Positions 47,956 to 58,749 of a DNA stretch of 64,000 nucleotides are shown here, in pieces. A model generated the notes under the pieces. That model searched no databases. It saw only the letters and a program-made list of their open reading frames with translations, and was not told the origin of the DNA. Source of the DNA: Sphagnum compactum (Eukaryota; Bryophyta; Sphagnopsida; Sphagnales); assembly GCA_965153455.1 (NCBI GenBank), contig OZ234493.1, positions 17,226,213 through 17,290,212 of the forward strand, given 5' to 3'. The translations under genes and the position numbers were made by a program. Each line of letters opens with the position of its first letter. The first letter of the stretch is position 1.

Positions 47956-50900
47956 TTAGAACTCACGTTCATAGATGCTGCGTACACCATCCCTGAGGGG
48001 ACCATGGTCAAGGAATCGGTCACTGCACCCTTTGGTAACATCACAAAGAATGCTCCTGTAGTCATTGCAGGCAGCATTCTGATCAAAGAGAACTCTGGCC
48101 AGCCAGTCTTTGCGAATAGAGGACTCATGGATTTTGTGCTCTTCATGTGTGTCGGCAGCAATCAAACGGTACACTACAACCTTTCTCTGTTGCCCAATAC
48201 GAAAGGCTCGGCTTATTGCCTGCCGAGCAAGAGCTGGATTCCAGGAAACCTCCAACAAGACTACTCGAGAAGCTCCCACAAGAGAAATTCCTTCACCACA
48301 TGCTTTTACGGATGCACATAATACCCGAGATTCGGAGTTCGAGTTGAAGCGAGTTATGGTACTCTCCCTTTCTGCTGGCTGCATCTTCCCATCCAACCGA
48401 AGGATTTGCACGCCCTTGCTCCAACCCATCCGGTGACTCGTCATATTCTCAATAAGGGCGAGCGAATACAGGTACTCACTGAAAATAAGTAGCTTCTCTC
48501 CAGCAGCATGACACAATCGCACCAAATCAAGGACCCACCTCAGCTTCGCACCATCTCTTACCTTAACATCACCTTGCAGTCTGAGATCATCCTGACTCCT
48601 ACTGCCGGTTTCTGCCACCGGTTCCAGAACAGGATGGACATAGATGGCTGCAGCTCGTTTCTGTAAATTGTCATTATTCTTCATCTCTGACAAATCAAGC
48701 AAACGTCGTTGCATCGGTGTGATGTGAAGCATAACTGTGAAGTCAGAAATTCCAGGTAAGGTGTCCAAGATTTCACTCTTGTGCCATGATACAAAAGGAG
48801 CAATGAATGTCCGCAGATGTCGCAAGGCTTGCGTCATCCGTTTTGGATCCCCACTGTCAATCCCATCCCCAAAAATGTCTTTGAATGCTTGCCTCCCATT
48901 TGAAGGCTTCATAACTGATGTGGATTGGCTTGCCACCACCATCTCAGATGCAATGACTTCAGTTAAATTTGGTGTTGGAGACAGGCTTGCTCCAGTTTGC
49001 AGCATAAAATTTGGTCGAATTAGCTCCAGAGTATGGTAAAACTCATCAGAATTATTGTTGAACGGTGTACCTGACAGTAGCACACGTCGCTTGGTACGTA
49101 CTTGCATTAGCGATGTCAAAATCTTAGTATTCTTGGTTCTTGCCAAGTGACCTTCATCTAGGATCAGCAACCCAGGACCCTCCGTGAGCAGCTTCCCAAC
49201 ATCACCAGTCATGTTTACAAATTGTGGGTATCCTACCAGTAGGACACTTCTCTCTTGCTGCTGCCATTTCTGGAGCAGGTCTAACTGGCTTTCTACACTA
49301 TTTGCCTCATACAGGTCAAAGATAGGAATCTCTTCTACTTCCCATTTCTTGAATTCTTGAGCCCAAGGTCGAAGCATGCCCTTCGGAGCAACAACCATGG
49401 GTTTAGCATGAGGAACCTGGATCAAGAAACTCTGTAAAAAGCTGATGACAAGAAAAGTCTTCCCTGTGCCAGGTGCAAATGCAAGCATGCAACCACCTGC
49501 ATCCTCCTCTACCAGATTCCTTGAGAGGAACTTGAAGCCATCCAGCTGATGAGGGTGCAGTGCTTCTTCCAACGAGGGGTGCACCTCTAATCCAGGAATT
49601 CCTAGTGGTTCTTCTAGCTCTGCATCATCACCTTCTTTGGACCAGTAGCTAGGTTGCCTTTCCCCTGGGGTCAAACGTTTCCGCTTGGAAACCTGGTTTT
49701 GAACACAAAATTGACATCTTTTAGACTTTCAAATTGACAACAAAAAATTTATATTGTGTGTGTCCGTTCAACTCCACACAGTGAAACTGGAATAAAATTA
49801 GTTCATGCCCATGTCCACCATCCAATATTGCACCGGATTCGCATGAAGCGTAAAGTATCAAGCATATGGTATGTTATGAAAGCATAAGCACTGTATGTAT
49901 TATCAATTAAGAATTTCTAAAGAATTTTTTTTGCCCTTTTGGTCGCTGCTTAACCAAGGGACGACATGTTTCTAAGCCATTGCTTACATGTAAATTAGTA
50001 CATGTATAATTTCCAAGCCTAGTAATGCTGGTTTCATCTAGACAAAGCTTTACAGTAACAGGTGTGTTAAGGACACGTACAGGTTTGTGCCACATAAATA
50101 CCATATCCTTGATATGTTCCACGACCAAACCACAGATAGTGCACGACCTTCCCAAGTCTAAGGTCGTTATGAAACTGTGCACACAATCCTCTTTCTTCTC
50201 CTCCAAAGCAGGTTTGATTGCATCCTGCATCCAACACAGACTCACCTCCTCGGTGTGTCAGTGAATGGTACTCAGGAGACAAGATAGTGGTATCACAGAT
50301 CTGCTTGTTCTGTGATTGAATACTTTTTGGTCACTGTTCAGAAAAAACACATCATGAAGCAGGATGAAGGATTTCTCCAAAAGAAAATGCTGCAAAAGAA
50401 TGATGAGGTTTGAAAATCCGTACCTGCTGCAACATTATTGCAAACTCCTTCCTGCATGCCCAATCAAGTGGATCCTTCTGCTCATCCTCTACTTCAGAAT
50501 CACTGCTTCCAGAATCTTCTGCAAGCTCAAAATCAGGATAAACCTCACTCTCATCTGATATCTTTGCCTTCACAGTCCTGGGCTTTGGAGCAACATCATC
50601 TACAAAATCACCTTCACTGTGAGTCTTTGACCTCCGACGTTTTCCACTATCCTGACTGGTAGTCTTTTTTGCCAGAGGCCTTTCACAAGGATTCTCTTTT
50701 TCAGCCCATGGAATGGTACCTACGACTGCTTCAATATCCTCCAGAGTAATGCCCTCTTCATCTGGAAAACTCGGTTTGAATGACGGGTTCAGCGAGAATG
50801 GCAGGACATCTTCATCTTCCTCCTCATCATCATCAGTAGAGTCCATCACAATCAAAGGAATGTTAGAATGTGGCAGAGTTGCCAAAATTGAGCGATTCTC

Positions 50901-51098
50901 TTCTCGGCGCTTGTTTCTCAATGGAGAAACTCCCTTCAGCCCGGCACCGGTTCCAAGGCCCGGTCTCAAGAAATTCAGTATGGATTTGCATTCCTCATCA
51001 ATACGTGCTGATCTCTCGATAGCCATGGTGATAGCATCAACAACCGGTTCACATGGAGCTTTCTGGCTGCCTTGACTTATCATTGCATTGCACTTGCT
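47956..51098 (-). CDS. DRD1/CLASSY-type SNF2 chromatin remodeller
   Basis: Three in-phase exons, about 860 residues. E1 is 51098-50424 (first ATG at 51083), acidic and low-complexity, with DDDEEEDED. E2 is 50224-50054 with a C-x-H...C-x2-C zinc-like motif (DLGRSCTICGLV). E3 is 49692-47956, the helicase core. SNF2 motifs run in order: I APGTGKT, Ia PMVVAPKGML, II LILDEGH, III LLSGTPFNNN, IV LLIFSEY, V GEGISLVGASRVVLLEVSWN, VI RAFRIGQ. All catalytic motifs look intact. DEGH, the zinc motif before the core and the overall length (DRD1 is of similar size) point to the plant DRD1/CLSY subfamily, which assists RNA polymerase IV/V in RNA-directed DNA methylation. E1 is preceded by an acceptor (TTATTCAG), so an upstream leader exon is expected. 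I cannot choose between CLSY and DRD1. Confidence 0.85.
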
Positions 51099-51356
51099 CT
51101 GAATAATGTAACCTGGCAGTTAGTGACATTCCAAGCACTAAACTCAGATATACTTTGCACAGCACACAAATAAGCACTCGGTTTGCTCAATCTTACAGTA
51201 AGTTGGCACTGCTTAGGTCTCATTACCTTGCAACTGCTCGCCAGCTCTCGTAAGTTGTACACACGACTGTATCGCTTTAGGGAGGATGTCTGGAAAAGAC
51301 AACAAAATGATTCCAGCCCTGTATGTTCCAGTAAATAACCAATATTCTTCCACTAG

Positions 51357-51776
51357 TCTCACCTGATGAACAAGAATAACAGTGGGCACAAGGAAGACAG
51401 CAATGCGCTTATCTCCCTTCAAGCGAAGATTGTGAGCGAGAGATTTCACGAGCAACACCGCTATAAGTGTCTTCCCACCCCGTGTTTCCAGATACAGAAT
51501 TATATTTTCCTTCGAAGCCTTTTCTAAGACCTCAAGTTGGTACCTACGTTCAGATGCCACATAAATGGATTAGCAATGCAGGATGCAAAAGGTTCCAGGG
51601 TTACAGACGTGGTAATGGACGGAAAAGGGGAATCAAACCATGGAAGTTTCTATGAGTTTCGAGGCAGAAACCAGTCTGTTTCAGGACAACTCATATTCGG
51701 CCACAGAACTTTGCAACAGTGTCAGAAGCTACCTGCGGCCTACTGCCATTTGACTGTCCAGCAAGTGGATTTTACA
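51357..51776. repeat. 420-bp recent duplication, copy 1 (carries the Dicer exon)
   Basis: This stretch matches 52177-52596 in the same orientation with only about nine differences noticed by eye. The two copies are about 820 bases apart, start to start. Both include the Dicer-like helicase exon and the same downstream non-coding sequence. The similarity points to a recent event. Confidence 0.95.
51363..51560 (-). pseudogene. Dicer-like (DCL) helicase exon, copy 1
   Basis: The frame from ATG at 51560 reads ERRYQLEVLEKASKENIILY, then LETRGGKTLIAVLLVKSLAH and KRIAVFLVPTVILVHQ. It ends at a GTGAGA donor in phase 0. This is the start of the Dicer-like DExD/H helicase: Q-motif-like RRYQLEVLEKA, motif I and motif Ia (FLVPTVxLVxQ). 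Motif I is normally T-G-x-G-K-T; here it is T-R-G-G-K-T, so the first glycine is lost. Later helicase motifs (DECH box), PAZ and RNase III domains are absent from this window, so no complete Dicer is encoded. A G|TAC acceptor at 51545-51544 would fit usual DCL splicing. It lies directly upstream of the DRD1/CLASSY gene on the same strand. Confidence 0.75.
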
Positions 51777-52176
51777 ATAAGTCAAGAGACAAGGACAGAT
51801 AACGCACTTCAGAACTGAAAAGTTGTGAAGGTGTACAGCAATCTTCAGTAACATACCGGGCTCGCCCTGAGGTTGACTCAAATGTATATGGAGTCAAAAA
51901 AGGAGAAACAGACATCCACGTGAATGCATTGAAAAACTCTAGGAAAAACATGTAAGGAAGCCAGAAAAAAAAAAGTGCCAGTTCTGACCAAATCAAAACA
52001 AACGGAACAAGAATGAATGCAGTCATAACCTTGTGAGAGGTTCAGTCAGAAAGTTTCAGACCACCGAATTCAACATAATTGTCAGTGACTAGCTGCAATT
52101 CTTCCACTACGAGTTCATCAGCTCCTTGACAGATTGATACGTAGATAATAGGGCACACACCGTCTGTGGCGAAAAG

Positions 52177-52596
52177 TCTCACCTGATGAACAAGAATAAC
52201 AGTGGGCACAAGGAAGACAGCAATGCGCTTATCTCCCTTCAAGCGAAGATTGTGAGCGAGAGATTTCACGAGCAACACCGCTATAAGTGTCTTCCCACCC
52301 CGTGTTTCCAGATACAGAATTATATTTTCCTTCGAAGCCTTTTCTAAGACCTCAAGTTGGTACCTACGTTCAGATGCCACATAAATGGATCAGCAATGCA
52401 GGACGCAAAAGGTTCCAGGGTTACAGACGTGGTAATGGACGGAAAAGGGGAATCAAACCATGGAAGTTTCTATGAGTTTAGAGGCAGAAACCAGTCTGTT
52501 TCAGGACAACTCATATTCGGCCACAGAACTTTGGAACAGTGTCAGAAGCGACCTGTGGCCTACTGCCATTTGACTGTCCAGCAAGTGGATCTTACA
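52177..52596. repeat. 420-bp recent duplication, copy 2
   Basis: Near-identical direct copy of 51357-51776. The sequence between copies (51777-52176) is single-copy as far as I can see, so the event was not a simple head-to-tail doubling, unless one flank was later replaced. Confidence 0.95.
52183..52380 (-). pseudogene. Dicer-like (DCL) helicase exon, copy 2
   Basis: Encodes the same residues as copy 1 up to the shared GTGAGA donor, including the unusual T-R-G-G-K-T in motif I, so that change predates the duplication. Beyond the donor the sequence differs (TTTTCGCC). No further Dicer exon follows. It lies between copy 1 and the duplicated leader exon, all on the minus strand. Confidence 0.75.
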
Positions 52597-53275
52597 AAAG
52601 TTCATCCATTGGTTCCATGAGGTCAACAGAACATTAACGATAACATTTTTCCTTCATCGACGTCTCTTTCCTCTTTGTCTTTCATGCATATAGAAGGACA
52701 GAAACATTTGGACAGGGAGCACCCGCTCCGGGAGCATTTACATTGGTGCATCAGGATGACGGGTTAAACGAAAGACACAGGATTATAGTGCATGCAGAAA
52801 GGTTCAAATTGAAAGCATAACGAAGAGACCCATTTGCCCCTCCGTTCAGCAGCATCTGGTAAAACCAACAATGCAGTGCCTGCGAACACAACAAGCAACG
52901 TAGGAATTCTGTGCTAATATTCTTTATGAGAATCAACAACAACATCTCACCGTGGTCGAGCTGCACGTCGAGAGCAATCCATGATGCTACGGTTTGGAAA
53001 CACACGACGCAAGGCAATCGTACCGAGGCACAAATACACAATCAATTTTCAGAAATTCTAACGCGAGAAGAAACAGGAGAAGAGGTGACTAAACCCCAAG
53101 TGCTGCTTCTCTGTCTCTCTCTCTCTCAACCGACTCGAACAGCCACTCTGCAATACAGCATCGGTGAAAAACCCTGAAGCGCGATCGCAAATCTCCTCAA
53201 AAATCCAAAGCGAGCACCAACTAAGCCGTCTCAAATTCCCGTGTCTCTCTTCGGTACATCGAAAGAAAGACAAAA

Positions 53276-53970
53276 ATCCCGCGCGGAAGAAAAAAAAGAT
53301 GTACCTGCGCGTCAGGAGCGATACGGGCTTCCAGAGCAGGATTTGCACCAACAGGAGCATCCGAAGGAGCTCCTGACGACATGCTCTTATCAGCATCACC
53401 GGTCAGCTTCTTCCATGATACCACGGTGGTAAGGTAGGATCCGAGAACACAGCGTACCGACTTAGTACAGTGCGAGAGAAACGAAGCTGTTTGTCGAAGG
53501 CGTAGAGCGTGAGACGAAAAGGGAACGCGTGAAGAGGTTGCGCGAAAGACTTGGAAGAAGAGAAAAAACGGAAAAGCTAGAAGAAGAGGTTCAGTGAAAG
53601 AAGAGGTTCGAAGAAAAGGCGGCAAATCCCCCGCGGAAGAAAAAAAAGATGTACCTGCACGTCAGGAGCGATACGGGCTTCCAGAGCAGGATTTGCGCCA
53701 ACAGGAACATCCGAAGGAGCTCCTTAAGACATGCTCTGATCAGCATCACCGGTCAGCTTCTTCCATGATACCACGGTGGTAAGGTAGGATCCGAGAACAC
53801 AGCGTACCGACTTAGTACAGTGCGAGAGAAACGAAGCTGTTTGTCGAAGTCGTAGAGCGTGAGACGAAAAGGGAACGCGTGAAGAGGTTGCGCGAAAGAC
53901 TTGGAAGAAGAGAAAAAACGGAAAAGCTCGAAGAAGAGGTTCAGTGAAAGAAGAGGTTCGAAGAAGAGGC
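53276..53970. repeat. 350-bp tandem duplication around a leader exon
   Basis: The block 53276-53625 is repeated head to tail at 53626-53970. Both start at GGAAGAAAAAAAAGATGTAC and run through AGAGGTTCAGTGAAAGAAGA. Differences are few. One falls in the second codon-pair of the embedded open frame (TCA to TAA). Repeat module two of the LINE-associated block begins shortly after, at about 54030. Confidence 0.9.
53305..53382 (-). CDS. Putative 26-codon first exon (copy 1 intact, copy 2 with stop)
   Basis: From ATG at 53382 the frame reads MSSGAPSDAPVGANPALEA and ends in CAG before a GTACAT donor, phase 0. It is small, Ala/Pro-rich and acidic-neutral, as plant N-terminal leaders often are. The tandem copy has ATG at 53732, but its third codon is TAA (53726-53724), so that version could not be translated from this start. 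Position and strand suggest a leader for the Dicer-like/DRD1 locus. This is inference; no transcript data are available. Confidence is low because the exon is short. Confidence 0.35.
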
Positions 53971-54029
53971 GGCTGCAGGAACGGCAAATCCGTCGCACAA
54001 AACAGCGGTAGGTGGATAGTCCGTCGCGG

Positions 54030-54640
54030 AGGTATGTGAGGATCGGTTTTTTTTCTGGGTTTTGGAAGAGAGGTGGGACCAGAGGCGAACGTTATTTTAT
54101 GAAAATGCATGGGCGGAGGTGTTGAAATAGTGAACTTTTTTTCCATAGATTGCGAGAGGTCAAGGGTACATATATATATTTCGGCGAGGGGGTTTTGAGT
54201 CGAAAAAACAGTTTTTTTTTTTTTTTTGGGGGTTTTGTTTTGCACATCTTCCAAAGGAATTTTTTTTGGTTATCATGAGACCACAGGCTATTCCAGTTCG
54301 GATTTTTTCCTTTCTTCTTATCTTCCTTTTTTTTCTTGTATTTTTTCTTGGACTTTTAAAAGGCATTTTCTTCCCCCTTTTTTCGTCCTCCCGTCTTTCT
54401 TCGGAATCCTCATTTTTCGCCCTTTTCCATGTTCTTCTTCTTACCGAACGTTTCTTATGGTTATTCGGTCGTATTTATTGGTTGTACTTATTCATTCATT
54501 TTTATTTATTCGTCTAATTTTGATCGTTTATTTTTCTTTTCCCTATTTTTTTCAATTTGTCGTAGTATATATTTTTTATCCTTGGATCCTTTTGTCGGGT
54601 TTGCAAGATGGGGGGAAGGAATAGGAAGGAACAAGTACAA
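54030..54640. repeat. Segmental repeat module two, copy 2
   Basis: Copy of 43500-44120, in the same orientation, with small length differences in the T runs. The hydrophobic frames (54226-54624 and neighbours) come from the T-rich tract. It ends at ATCCGGAAG, where module one (54670) follows. At 44 kb the same point leads into the LINE C-terminal fragment. Confidence 0.85.
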
Positions 54641-54669
54641 AACGAAGAGCGAGGAACAAATCCGGAAGA

Positions 54670-55000
54670 TTTGTTTTTTGAATTTACACCAGGAATAAAA
54701 ATCCGAAATAATTGCCTTTGGAGGTATATATATATGTAAAGGAATTGCAGGGAAAAAAAATAGGGGGCCCCGTCACAGTCCATCCAGGCGCTGCAAGTGT
54801 CCAACTTTTCACAAGTGTAACCAATGGGAAGCTGGCACACCCCGTGGGTGGGGGGGGGGGATGTCAGGAAAAGATTAATTTCTTGTTCAAGGTGGGTTTA
54901 GGATTAGATTGTGATTGTTTGTTTTGATTTTTCCCTTTCCATCCTCTTGGCCCCTTGAAGAAGAATTAATTTTGATATTGAAGTTTCTAACGTTTGGGCT
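54670..55000. repeat. Segmental repeat module one, copy 2
   Basis: Copy of 43105-43440, including the CACCCCGTGG and G-run section (54840-54860) and the GGTGGGTTTAGGATTAGATT segment. It is flanked on both sides by module-two copies. Confidence 0.85.
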
Positions 55001-55014
55001 ATTTGACTAGAAGG

Positions 55015-55625
55015 GAGCGAAGGTGTGTGAGGATCGGTTTTTTTTCAGGGTTTTGGAAGAGAGGTGGGACAAGAGGCGAACGTTATTTTAGGAAAATGCA
55101 TGGGCGGAGGTGTTGAAATAGTGAACTTTTTTTCCATAGATTGCGAGAGGTCAAGGGTACATATATATATTTCGGCGAGGGGGTTTTGTGTTGAAAAAGC
55201 AGTTTTTTTTTTTTTTTTTTTGGGGTTTTGTTTTGCACATCTTCGAAAGGAATTTTTTTTGCTTTTTTTTTTTGGTTATCAGGAGACCACAGGCTATTCC
55301 AGTTCGGATTTTTTCCTTTCTTCTTATCTTCCTTTTTTTTCTTGTATTTTTTCTTGGACTTTTAGAAGGCATTTTCTTCCCCCTTTTTTCGTCCTCCCAT
55401 CTTTCTTCGGAATCCTCATTTTTCGCCCTTTTCCATGTTCTTCTTCTTACCGAACGTTTCTTATGGTTATTCGGTCGTATTTATTGGTTGTACTTATTCA
55501 TTCATTTTTATTTATTCGTCTAATTTTGATCGTTTATTTTTCTTTTCCTATTTTTTTTCAATTTGTCGTAGTATATATTCTTTATCCTTGGATCCTTTTG
55601 TTGGGTTTGCAAGATGTAGGGAAGG
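55015..55625. repeat. Segmental repeat module two, copy 3
   Basis: Third copy of the T-rich module, closer to copy 2 than to copy 1 (for example both share GTTATTCGGTCGTATTTATT). It leads directly into the LINE C-terminal fragment at 55640, as copy 1 does at 44128, so module two plus LINE end is probably the ancestral arrangement. Confidence 0.85.
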
Positions 55626-55639
55626 AATAGCAAGGAACA

Positions 55640-56060
55640 AATCCGGAAGTAATGTGGCAGTTGCTCGATTCACCGGTACGCCCAATACTGAGCCACGCTT
55701 GCGAGGTGCGGACAAGTTGTACAGGGGCGAAAGGGTGACAACAAGTACATAGAATGTTCGTGAGAGGAATATTGGGGGTGAATAAAACAACAAGCACTTT
55801 TGCGGTGTCGGGTGAGTTTGGAAGGTATCCAGGGGAGCATTTGTGGTGGCAACAAACTCTCAAGTATTATCATAGTTATGACATTCTTGGTGCGAGAATG
55901 TTACGGAAGCCCAAAGAAGCAAGAATTTTAACGAATTTTATAGATCAACCAGTGTAATTTGGTAAACATTGGCGGGTGAAGAATGTTTTGACAAGGTGCT
56001 AAATGAAGAATTTTAAAGAATTTTAATGTGCAAAATGAAGAATGTCATCACTAGGGTAGG
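55640..56060 (+). mobile_element. LINE ORF2 C-terminal fragment, copy 2, and left foldback arm
   Basis: Second copy of the 44128-44560 sequence. The frame again reads FVRGILGVNKTTSTFAVSGE and then FGRYPGEHLWWQQ. The left foldback arm (CATAGTTATGACATTCTTGG) follows at about 55870-56050. The right arm seen at 45.1-45.4 kb is missing here. Confidence 0.7.
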
Positions 56061-56369
56061 AGAAGCCTCCTACACGGTACCCTCGGACTCCAAGGGGGTC
56101 AACTTCTCTCTCGAAGACAGCTTCAGCACGCATGGCAAAAGGCCAGGAAAGAATGATGTCATGGGGCGCTCCCCATTTTTGCCAGACGTGATAGCGACAT
56201 ACAGAACTCACGGTCGGGGCACTACAGTCGATAATGTCAAGCTGTTTTAGCGTAATGTTTTAGGCTTGAAACTCGAAGGTCTTCGTGTTATTGCCGTAGG
56301 TGAAGTGTTTATTCGATTTATTAATCATTCCATTGTCCTATAGTTTGAGGGGGCCTTTCAAAAGTACTT

Positions 56370-57245
56370 ATCCCCCCATCAGTTTGGAATATTGACCCCT
56401 GAAGGCTAGGTAGTAGGAGACCATCATTTTTGGCATTAGAGCCTTCCTCAACCGACACCTTGATTGGGTGATGATGCAAGTTGACGTCAAAAACGTTTTT
56501 AATAACGATGGAATCCCAAGTCGAGGTGGGAAAGCAGAAATGAAAAATGGGAGGGCGCCAGCAATAGGGCCTAGCTCTCTCTTCGAAGTAAGAAGAGGGC
56601 CCAGCAGGAAGTGCTAACTTAACCAAGATATACTTCCTATGGCCTAATTGAAGACTGCTGCAAATATATTGCCATCGTTCCTTTAATTACTGGCCGTTTC
56701 AATTCGCTGGGACAAGTTGATGAATTTACTAGATCTTTTTAGGAGGTACTAATGACTATAGATAGGACTTATCCAATTTTGACAGTTAGGTGGTTGGAAT
56801 ATTGACCCCTGAAGGCTAGGCAGTAGGAGACCATCATTTTTGGCATTAGAGCCTTCCTCAACCGACACCTTGATTGGGTGATGATGCAAGTTGACGTCAA
56901 AAACGTTTTTAATAACGATGGAATCCCAACAGAATTCTTTCAAGAATACGTGAATGAGGTAGCCCCCACGTGACTACTAGCTTTCAAGGCCATGTTAGCA
57001 CGGGGATTGACCTCAGAACACATTAACGAGGGCATGATCACCCTGATTCCCAAGTAGGGGAGCACTCAGAACTGGGGAATGGGCGCCCAATCACACTTTT
57101 GGGAAGCATAAACAAGATCATTGCCAAAACTTTAGGTAGAAAAATCGAAGAATTCCTTCCTCTCGTGATCAGACCAAACCAAACCGGTTTTGTAGAAGGA
57201 AGAAACATTCTAGACAATAACTTCCTGGCTCAAGAGGCTCTGGTC
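56370..57245 (+). mobile_element. LINE reverse-transcriptase relic with an internal duplication
   Basis: A 130-base piece (56387-56520) coding for PDWVMMQVDVKNVFNN-like residues is repeated at 56799-56930. After the second copy the frame continues IPTEFFQEYVNEVAP, INEGMITLIPK and, after shifts, KIIAKTLGRKIEEFLP, IRPNQTGFVEGRNILDNNFL. This is the finger/palm region of plant L1-like reverse transcriptases (I-P-x-E-F ... L-I-P-K ... P-I-x-L-L ... Q-x-G-F-V-x-G-R-x-I-x-D-N). Several stops and frameshifts, for example TAG after LIPK, make it inactive. The catalytic YADD box is not reached. Confidence 0.75.
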
Positions 57246-57344
57246 TAGTCTCCATCCTCTTTCCTATATTTATTCATTATTTCAGTGGGGGCAGATAGAT
57301 GAGGGCATAAAGGGTTAATTATGATACATGTTGAAAGTTTTGAA

Positions 57345-57790
57345 AGGACTTTCCCCCCCCCCCATTTTCATGTGTTTTAAAGCTCGTGGTGGAGTTATTT
57401 TTGCTCAAAAGTGCCAAGTTTGCAATATGTAGGAAATTTCGGGTTTTTATGTTTGATGGGCATTTTGAGCGAATTGCGGTATTTTTTCTTATATTCGAAG
57501 GTGGCCTACCCCCCGCCCCCCCCATTTTGAAATATTTTAAACAAGACAATGCAAAGAGATTTTCATAATCTATCACCATTTGCAAGATTAGGGGGGGTTT
57601 GACTTTTGCAGGTCCAGGTTTTGCGGAATTTATGGAGTTATGCCAAGTTTAGCATAATTTTGGTCTATTTTTTAAAGATTATGTCTGGACCGACCCCCCC
57701 CCCCCCCCATTTTGAAGTGTTTGGAAGTCGGCGGGAGATTTGTTTTTGTTGAAAATTGTGAAGTTGGGAAGATACAAAATATATCGGGCA
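57345..57790. repeat. C-run-led degenerate tandem repeat
   Basis: Three units each begin with a C run followed by CATTTTGAAGTGTTT-like sequence (about 57352, 57515 and 57697), roughly 165-180 bases apart. The units then share GTGG/GGCGGGAG..TTTTTG.T and AAGTT words. The copies have diverged strongly. Confidence 0.55.
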
Positions 57791-58010
57791 AAGGCAAATC
57801 CGGCAAGGAAGGTTTTCACAACAGCGGATGAGGAAAAGCAGGTTTTCGGAAACGTAGATGAATGAAACCAGATTTTGATAAAGGCAGTTGCAACAAAGGC
57901 ATATTGAGGAAACACAAAGTGCAAAAACGAAGGTTGCGGCAAACCGGGAATGGGAAAACGCAGTTTCGGCAAACGTGAATGAGAGAAACCGAGTGGATGG
58001 TTAAGGCAAA
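57790..58010. repeat. Short-period degenerate repeat (about 20-25 bp)
   Basis: Words of the type GGCAAA..CGA(A/G)..AAACGCAG(T/G)TTT recur about nine times. On the minus strand this gives a pseudo-periodic frame rich in Phe and Pro, which I read as a repeat artefact rather than a gene. Confidence 0.5.
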
Positions 58011-58749
58011 ACTTAATGAATTTCACAACCTTTTTACGATCAAAGAAATCATTTGTAGTTTCTAGGTTTTTGTTGAAGGAAATGTTTTGCATTACAAAGA
58101 GATTGTGGGACTATCATGCCACTAGATAAATTTTCAAGCTATTATTAGAAGGTATTGTTGTACTAATAAGAGAATCATATAATGAATGGGGGGAATATTT
58201 TGAAGGAGGAACACCACAAGGTATTTTGTCCATACCAACCCTCGTAAAAATTCCCATAAAAATGTCATTATTCAATCATTTCAAAGTCAATTTAAAAGTC
58301 TTTTAATAATTTTTAAAAAAAAATATTGTTTAAAAATCTTTTTGGTACTCAATACTCATTGAATTCGTTTCAAATTTAAACAAATGTTGCATAATATATT
58401 AAAATATTTTTAAAAACATCAACTCAACAACCTTTGCATTGTTCAAATTTTAACATTATCATTTAAATTTGATTAAAAGGTTAAAAAACCAAAAACGACA
58501 TACATGATGAATGTAAGTTTTGAACAAAATAAAAAAACATAAATGAAATCATTACGTGGAAATGATTTTTTGGATCATTGCACACAAAAATTTCCATACT
58601 ATATTGCACCAAAACTAATGCATAAATTGTCATTTTTCTAATCACAAGACCATTATTGTTAGCATTAATCTTACCCTTGAATTTTGGAATGTTTTCAATC
58701 ATACATTTGTTGGGAAACCACAAAATGTTCTTCCTTGCATGAGTTTTTA

